From a virus: DNA of 32,102 bases. Shown here one piece after another: positions 27,856 to 32,102 of this stretch. How positions within the stretch are numbered: position 1 is the stretch's first letter; the number at the start of each line of letters is the position of its first letter. Below the pieces are notes generated by a model, which was not told the DNA's origin, searched no databases, and was given only the letters and a program-made list of their open reading frames with translations. A program made the translations under genes and the position numbers. The stretch is from IMG/VR virus record IMGVR_UViG_3300042520_000658, positions 1-32,102 of that record; one strand, 5' to 3'.

Positions 27856-28859
27856 TACTAAAAAGCGGACATAGCACCCAATATTTGACCGACTATTTGG
27901 ATGGTAAAATAAAAATGGGCTTAGGATTAGACTGTGAGCTAGACGACAATCTACGTTTCAAACGTCAGCAGTTAAATATGTTTCTTGGACATGACAATGT
28001 AGGTAAATCGTATTTTATGAAATGGTACTACTTGGCTTTAGCCAGTCAACACGGTTTGCAGTTCTGTTTATTCATGGATGAAGACTATCACGGTCGAGTA
28101 ATGCGTGACTTAGTGCAGATGTACACAGGTTGCGACTTTAAAAGTCTTACACACAAAGAAGTGCGCAGGGCTGAGATTAGATTGGAGGATTGGTTTAAAT
28201 TTATCGACAATTCACAACGTTACGAACCCAAACACATTACAGATTTGTTTCTTGAAAGCCGAACAGATGTTTTGTTAATCGACCCATGGAACTCACTTAA
28301 AACTGATTTGAGTTATGGGAGTAATTACGAAGTTTTAAACGACCTCAAAATGATTACCAAGAACGAGAACAAAACAATCTACGCAAACTTACACCCACAT
28401 TCAGCGAGCGGTCGCCAAGGGGCTGTTTATCCAAAAGACCATCAATGGGCTGGACAAGTTAGGCTACCTTTGAAATCTGATGCTGAGGGCGGAAAAGCGT
28501 TTGCAAATAAAGCAGATGATTTTGTGGTGATTCACAGACTAATATCCGACCCTTTGATGTGGAAACAAACACTTGTCGAAGTGGTTAAGGTTAAAGATGT
28601 GGACACGGGCGGAAAGCCTACAATGTTTGAAGAGCCTGTAATGTTGGATTACAATTTCGGGCGCGGTTTCTTAGTGGGCAAAGAGCGCAAGGATGTAATT
28701 AAAAGACCAACGCCACCAACGACAAAACCGATGCCCGAAACAAAGGTCGATTCGGTTGCAAGTTTTAGATCTGACTTTGATAACGAGAAACAATTACCAA
28801 CAAGCGACAAACGAGATACCGATGGGTATGAGATTTGGGACACAATACCGATGCCATAA
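27852..28859 (+). CDS. RecA/DnaB-type replicative helicase or ATPase
   Basis: The 335-residue protein has a Walker A variant GHDNVGKS (46-53), DVLLIDPWNSL as Walker B (Asp144), and a sensor-like ANLHPHSASGR. A RecA-like core follows, ending around YNFGRGFLVG, and a proline/charged C-terminal tail closes the chain. It lacks the N-terminal DnaB domain, as in compact SF4 phage helicases or RepA-like ATPases. It follows the organiser gene by overlapping ATGA and precedes a small coiled-coil gene by TAATG. Unwinding DNA at the phage fork is the expected job. Confidence 0.75.
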   Translation: MILKSGHSTQYLTDYLDGKIKMGLGLDCELDDNLRFKRQQLNMFLGHDNVGKSYFMKWYYLALASQHGLQFCLFMDEDYHGRVMRDLVQMYTGCDFKSLTHKEVRRAEIRLEDWFKFIDNSQRYEPKHITDLFLESRTDVLLIDPWNSLKTDLSYGSNYEVLNDLKMITKNENKTIYANLHPHSASGRQGAVYPKDHQWAGQVRLPLKSDAEGGKAFANKADDFVVIHRLISDPLMWKQTLVEVVKVKDVDTGGKPTMFEEPVMLDYNFGRGFLVGKERKDVIKRPTPPTTKPMPETKVDSVASFRSDFDNEKQLPTSDKRDTDGYEIWDTIPMP

Positions 28860-29152
28860 TGGAAAAAGAACAATTACAAATAGTAGCCAAACTTGGTGTT
28901 AAGTTAGCAGCGCATCAACTTGAATCAATTGCAAATCAAGTTAAGCTAAAGAATCCAAGTCATGAAATGATTGAAACGAACTTAATAATTGCAAAGGATT
29001 TAAATTACGCTCGTTTGTACATTCTTGAATTGGAAAATGATTTAGGAGTTTGTAGGGAGGTGTCAATGCAACATTTTAGATTAAACACTGAAAAGGATAA
29101 AGAGATTGAAACACTAAAAAAACAACTTGCAGAACTGAAAGATTTACTGTAA
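28859..29152 (+). CDS. Coiled-coil protein coupled to the helicase gene
   Basis: I chose ATG 28859, which shares its first base with the helicase stop (TAATG). A start at 28835 would add eight residues inside that gene. The 97-residue protein is helical, with a C-terminal heptad pattern (TEKDKEIETLKKQLAELKDL). No motif identifies it. Position suggests a helicase accessory factor, which is inference. Confidence 0.55.
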   Translation: MEKEQLQIVAKLGVKLAAHQLESIANQVKLKNPSHEMIETNLIIAKDLNYARLYILELENDLGVCREVSMQHFRLNTEKDKEIETLKKQLAELKDLL

Positions 29153-29161
29153 ATTAGAAGC

Positions 29162-29596
29162 ATGAAAATCACAATCATAACCACTCCCGAAAACGGAACT
29201 ATCAAACGCAATAGGCAAACGCTTGTAGATGCTTTTAAAGCGTTTGAGGGCAAAGAGATTAGGATTAGTATTGAGCGCAACAGAAACAAGCGCAGCACCG
29301 ACCAAAACAGATACTATTGGGGCGTGGTTGTTTCAATTTGGCGCGGTTTATTTCGTGATGAATGGGGGGATATTTTGTCCCCAGATGAAACGCATGAACG
29401 ATTAAAAGAATTGTTTGGTCACAAAGACGAGCGAGTTATTGAAAGCACGGGCGAGGTGTTAAGCATAACACGCAGCACAACCACCTACACAACTACGGAA
29501 ATGATGGAATATCAAACACGCTGCCAACGTGAAGCGTTTGAAATGTTTGGCGCACACATTCCCGACCCAAATGAAGAATTAGAACTAAATTTGTAG
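29162..29596 (+). CDS. ninB: NinB/Orf-like recombination mediator
   Basis: The 144-residue protein has the family pattern: an N-terminal alpha-beta region, RNRNKRSTDQNRYYWGVVVS with the RSxxQNRYYW signature (about residues 43-52), then a helical region and TYTTTEMMEYQTRCQREAFE near the C-terminus. NinB (lambda Orf) binds single-stranded DNA and helps load recombinases. It precedes NinG and lies near an ERF annealing protein, which fits a recombination-dependent replication module. Confidence 0.75.
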   Translation: MKITIITTPENGTIKRNRQTLVDAFKAFEGKEIRISIERNRNKRSTDQNRYYWGVVVSIWRGLFRDEWGDILSPDETHERLKELFGHKDERVIESTGEVLSITRSTTTYTTTEMMEYQTRCQREAFEMFGAHIPDPNEELELNL

Positions 29597-29598
29597 AT

Positions 29599-29784
29599 AT
29601 GAAACACGAGGTATATTTTGAGATTTACGGCAAGAAGCTAAAGGTAACAGTTGACGCCAAAGACGTTGAACAGGCTAAATACATAGTTAGGGGTGCTATT
29701 AAGTTTCATAAGGTTAAGCCAGTTAACGATGCGCCACATGAATTTTTTGATATTTTTAATGACATTTTTAACGGTAAAAAGTAA
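29599..29784 (+). CDS. Small phage protein between ninB and ninG
   Basis: The 61-residue product (MKHEVYFEIYGKKLKVTVDA then KDVEQAKYIVRGAIKFHKVK) is alpha-beta, with an ending FDIFNDIFNGKK that includes a short repeat DIFND/DIFNG. Its stop overlaps the next start (TAATG). Function is unknown; context suggests recombination. Confidence 0.55.
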   Translation: MKHEVYFEIYGKKLKVTVDAKDVEQAKYIVRGAIKFHKVKPVNDAPHEFFDIFNDIFNGKK

Positions 29785-30320
29785 TGGCTCGCTGTAAACA
29801 TTGCAAGACCACATTCACACCAAAGCACTTTAATCAAAAGAACTGCATGGTTACAGATGAATGCGTAGGAGCGTTTCTAAGCGACTTAACTAAGGCGAAC
29901 AATACAAAGTGGCGCAAAGAGAAAAAAGAGCGCAAGGAAGCCTTAAAAACACGCTCTGAATGGCTTAATGACTTGCAAAAGGTGTTTAATGCTTTCATTC
30001 GTGAACGTGATAAGGGCAAAGAATGTGTTTCGTGTGGAGTGAACTTGCATAATAAAACCGTTCACGCCTCGCACTTTTGGAGCGTTGGGGCTTATCCGAA
30101 TTTAAGATTTAATGAAAACAATTGCCATGCTAGTTGTGACCATTGTAACCTACATTTGCACGGTAACATAGCAAACTATGCGTTAAGGTTACCTAAGCGA
30201 ATAGGTCAATACGAATTTGATTTGTTAAATGACAATAGAAATGGCGCACCGCTTAAGCTAACAGTGGATGAAATCAAAGAGCAAATCAAGGCTTACAAGG
30301 AAAAGATAAAACTTTTTTAA
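29784..30320 (+). CDS. ninG: NinG/Rap-like recombination endonuclease
   Basis: The 178-residue protein has an N-terminal zinc-binding group (Cys4, Cys7, Cys21, Cys27). A helical basic segment follows, then FIRERDKGKECVSCG (Cys81/84), HASHFWSVGAYPNLRFNENN and CHASCDHCNLHLHGNIANYA (Cys114/118/121), and RIG. This order is the NinG signature. Lambda NinG (Rap) cuts branched DNA such as Holliday junctions. The family length of about 200 residues is matched and all cysteines are present. It ends the operon started at about 27.1 kb. Confidence 0.88.
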   Translation: MARCKHCKTTFTPKHFNQKNCMVTDECVGAFLSDLTKANNTKWRKEKKERKEALKTRSEWLNDLQKVFNAFIRERDKGKECVSCGVNLHNKTVHASHFWSVGAYPNLRFNENNCHASCDHCNLHLHGNIANYALRLPKRIGQYEFDLLNDNRNGAPLKLTVDEIKEQIKAYKEKIKLF

Positions 30321-30338
30321 ATTTTTTTTACTTTTTTT

Positions 30339-30368
30339 ATTGCTATGTAATATTTTTTATTACTTTTG
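30339..30368 (+). promoter_or_regulatory. Consensus Bacteroidota promoter for the recombination operon
   Basis: ATTG (30339-30342) is followed by an 18-base spacer and TACTTTTG (30361-30368), matching TTG-N18-TAnnTTTG. The start site would be near 30373, giving a 40-base leader ending in AAAACTAAACAACG before ATG 30412. The flanks are extremely AT-rich. Confidence 0.75.
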
Positions 30369-30411
30369 TATCGTCTTAGCAACGGAGTTAAGGCGTAAAA
30401 ACTAAACAACG

Positions 30412-30753
30412 ATGACAAATTCAGGACTATTAATCACATTAGGATTTCAAAACACGGCAAACTTCACGAACAACGTTGCAAAACGTTTGCCAAACAGAGT
30501 TGAACAAGCGTACCTATCAAGTGTAGGCATGGAAAGAAAAGCTACTGGTTCTTATAACTATTTTCTTGATATCGAAGTCAATGGTGAAATGACCACTTTG
30601 AGAAAGCATACAAACGATTCAATGGCTTGGGATTTCTATACAGATTTAGAAGATGGTTCAAGAGCCTTAAGCAACTTTAAAAAACAGGTTGTGTTAATGA
30701 TTCTTGAAGATTGCAAAGATGAAATCATTGAGTTAACTGAAGAGTTAGTTTAA
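30412..30753 (+). CDS. First gene of the second early operon, function unknown
   Basis: The 113-residue protein starts MTNSGLLITLGFQNTANFTN, has a central beta region (YNYFLDIEVNGEMTTLRKHT) and a helical end (VVLMILEDCKDEIIELTEEL). It sits about 40 bases behind a good promoter and has the ACTAAACAA start context. No motif identifies it. It is probably produced early together with the ERF protein. Confidence 0.6.
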   Translation: MTNSGLLITLGFQNTANFTNNVAKRLPNRVEQAYLSSVGMERKATGSYNYFLDIEVNGEMTTLRKHTNDSMAWDFYTDLEDGSRALSNFKKQVVLMILEDCKDEIIELTEELV

Positions 30754-30803
30754 CAAATCAAAACGGGGGACGCATCCATAACGCACAAATTAAACAAATA
30801 ACA

Positions 30804-30986
30804 ATGGCAAACAAGAAAACAGCGGGTCGGCATCCAAAGCCCGAAAGCGAAAAGCTAAGTCACGCTTACAGATTGGCGTTCAATGAATCGCAGAACCAAG
30901 CGTTAAAGGCTAAGGCTAAAAAAGTATTAGGAATTGACGATGTACATATGTACTTACGCAGCCTTAGCTTGAGAGATATTAATTAA
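30804..30986 (+). CDS. Small basic protein, possible ribbon-helix-helix regulator
   Basis: The 60-residue protein begins MANKKTAGRHPKPESEKLSH then AYRLAFNESQNQALKAKAKK, ending DDVHMYLRSLSLRDI. The GRxPKPESEKLS...RLxFNESQxxALKxKA...VHxYLR arrangement resembles short MetJ/Arc-type (ribbon-helix-helix) DNA-binding proteins: basic arm, one strand, two helices. The upstream 50 bases include CGGGGGACGCATCC, partly like the sequence before the 24388 gene (CGGGGAGCAGCATCC). Autoregulation is speculative. Confidence 0.5.
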   Translation: MANKKTAGRHPKPESEKLSHAYRLAFNESQNQALKAKAKKVLGIDDVHMYLRSLSLRDIN

Positions 30987-31008
30987 ACAAAACAAAAACT
31001 AAACAACG

Positions 31009-31503
31009 ATGGAAAAGACAATTCTACAAAGGCTGTTTGATGCACAGAAAGAAATAGGCAAGGTAGTAAAGAACGCCAAAAACCCGCACTTCAAAAACAC
31101 GTATGCAGACATCAATGCAATAGTTGACGCGGTTGAGCCTATTCTTAACAAGCATGGATTGATGTTGATACAACCAATTGAGGACGGTATTGTAAAGACT
31201 AAGGTTATAAACGTAGAGAATGGCGAAACAATCGAGAGCGCTATGCCTTTGGTTATGAGTGGCACACCGCAAGCAATGGGCAGCCAGATAACCTATTACA
31301 GACGTTACACGCTTCAATCATTGCTTTGCTTACAAGTTGAAGACGACGACGCGCAAACAGCATCAAATCAAAAGCCAAACTTTACAGCGGCTAACTTCGC
31401 AGCAGCACACGCCAAAGGAAGCACTATTGAGCAAATCAAACAAGCGGCTAACGTAACCCCAGAGGTGGAAAAGGCATACAACGAATACATTAAAAACAAC
31501 TAA
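31009..31503 (+). CDS. erf: ERF-family single-strand annealing protein
   Basis: The 164-residue protein has a helical start, KNPHFKNTYADINAIVDAVE, and the ERF core MSGTPQAMGSQITYYRRYTL with SLLCLQVEDDDAQ (about residues 84-115). The acidic DDDA is the usual end of the core. It promotes annealing of homologous single strands in phage recombination and genome repair. A short C-terminal tail (HAKGSTIEQIKQAANVTPEV) follows. Length is at the short end for the family. The start follows AAAAACTAAACAACG. It is co-directional with the next gene, two bases downstream. Confidence 0.85.
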   Translation: MEKTILQRLFDAQKEIGKVVKNAKNPHFKNTYADINAIVDAVEPILNKHGLMLIQPIEDGIVKTKVINVENGETIESAMPLVMSGTPQAMGSQITYYRRYTLQSLLCLQVEDDDAQTASNQKPNFTAANFAAAHAKGSTIEQIKQAANVTPEVEKAYNEYIKNN

Positions 31504-31505
31504 AC

Positions 31506-31961
31506 ATGAAACAAGAAGAGATTTATCACAATGCCCAATGGGAACAAATGGAAGCCCGTTTGTCAATGAGCAAAAACGAAATCCAATTGGAAGCGCAGCA
31601 CCAACTCCAACAAATTTTAGACGCTGGCGAAACAGATGAGTTCAAGCTATTAGCCATTACGGAGCGAAATAAGACGTTTTGGGACACTTTCAGCAGCGAA
31701 GTAAGGGCAAAGATTAACGACACCCCTGAGAAGTCTTACAAAGCGTTTGGTTGTGAGTTTGCAATAAGAAACACGGGAGACCGTTTAGACTACGCATCCG
31801 ATACTATCTACGCTCAAATTCAAGAGCAACTCAAAGAAAGGGAGGCATTGTTAAAAACAGCGTTCAAATCAAAGCAACCAATCTACGACGAACACGGGGC
31901 AGAAGTGCCGAAAGTCCCCGTTAAAACTTTTGGCAAAGAAACATTAATCGTTAAATTCTAA
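31506..31961 (+). CDS. Phage protein coupled to the ERF gene
   Basis: The 151-residue protein has a glutamine-rich helical N-terminus (EIYHNAQWEQMEARLSMSKN), a middle with SYKAFGCEFAIRNTGDRLDY and a C-terminal helix (YAQIQEQLKEREALLKTA). It ends VPVKTFGKETLIVKF. Such proteins are found next to annealases and exonucleases in Bacteroidota phages, but I cannot name its activity. Two bases separate it from the ERF gene, so it is probably a partner in recombination or nuclease control. Confidence 0.6.
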   Translation: MKQEEIYHNAQWEQMEARLSMSKNEIQLEAQHQLQQILDAGETDEFKLLAITERNKTFWDTFSSEVRAKINDTPEKSYKAFGCEFAIRNTGDRLDYASDTIYAQIQEQLKEREALLKTAFKSKQPIYDEHGAEVPKVPVKTFGKETLIVKF

Positions 31962-31973
31962 AATCAATAAACA

Positions 31974-32102
31974 ATGAGTAATTACGACAACACCAATATT
32001 GGTGCAATTTTCAAGAACGAGCAAAAGACTGGCTCGCAGCCCGATTATCGAGGCACAATCAATGTCGATGGAGTGGATAAGCAAATAGCGCTTTGGGTTA
32101 AA
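31974..32102 (+). CDS. Small phage protein, DUF736-like (cut by the window end)
   Basis: The frame from ATG 31974 is open to the right edge: MSNYDNTNIGAIFKNEQKTG, then SQPDYRGTINVDGVDKQIAL and WVK. The pattern GAIFKNEQK...PDYRGTINV resembles the short DUF736-like proteins found near replication genes in phages and plasmids. The start has an A-rich ATCAATAAACA leader. Only the first 43 residues are visible. Confidence 0.6.
   Translation, partial: MSNYDNTNIGAIFKNEQKTGSQPDYRGTINVDGVDKQIALWVK

Overview
This window reads as the greater part of a tailed-phage (siphovirus-type) genome or prophage infecting a member of the Bacteroidota. The gene set is phage: small and large terminase, portal, protease/scaffold, major capsid, tail tube candidate, tape measure, baseplate proteins, holin, amidase, ERF annealase, NinB/NinG. 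The host assignment rests on signals seen in the DNA: promoters of the Bacteroidota type (TTG, an 18-base spacer, then TAnnTTTG) at 24120 and 30339, A-rich translation starts that almost all lack a Shine-Dalgarno sequence, and FTAC/LASC lipoboxes. Every supported gene lies on the + strand. No integrase, repressor, tRNA or CRISPR array is visible, so lifestyle is undecided.

Layout. 1-503: end of an unidentified gene, then a cassette-like module (long imperfect palindrome, small membrane-protein gene, conserved 3' block). 520-3405: candidate unimolecular spanin, sigma-like factor, HeH/LEM-type protein, tiny lipoprotein frame with an ATA start, ParB-like protein and a probable TET-associated-type glycosyltransferase. 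3428-6779: terminase subunits followed by three more glycosyltransferase-like genes. 6764-13971: tail module, with a probable -1 frameshift at a run of nine T, tail completion protein, two baseplate-type proteins, a small virion protein and the tape measure. 14009-16576: protease fused to scaffold (with a likely nested scaffold start), capsid protein, tail tube candidate and a strong terminator. 16650-21809: small head genes, a three-part portal fusion, connector, and a fibre with a DUF1566-like C-terminus. 21806-24007: holin, amidase, small protein, metallophosphoesterase, terminator.

24120-32102 is the early/replication region. It opens with a near-consensus promoter and holds many short coupled ORFs and a second cassette-like module (24835-25206) related to the one at the left end. 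It also holds an exported 3D/RlpA-like barrel protein, a short leader ORF overlapping a strong hairpin, a replisome-organiser-like protein, a RecA/DnaB-type ATPase, NinB, NinG, a second good promoter and an ERF annealing protein. The window ends inside a small gene.

The two most unusual features are (i) the pair of cassette-like modules, in which different small ORFs are bounded by inverted repeats that differ between modules but match within each, resembling integron-type gene cassettes, and (ii) the leader ORF/hairpin at 27057-27160, where one loop sequence could pair with either of two direct repeats, one of them immediately before the replication gene's start codon.
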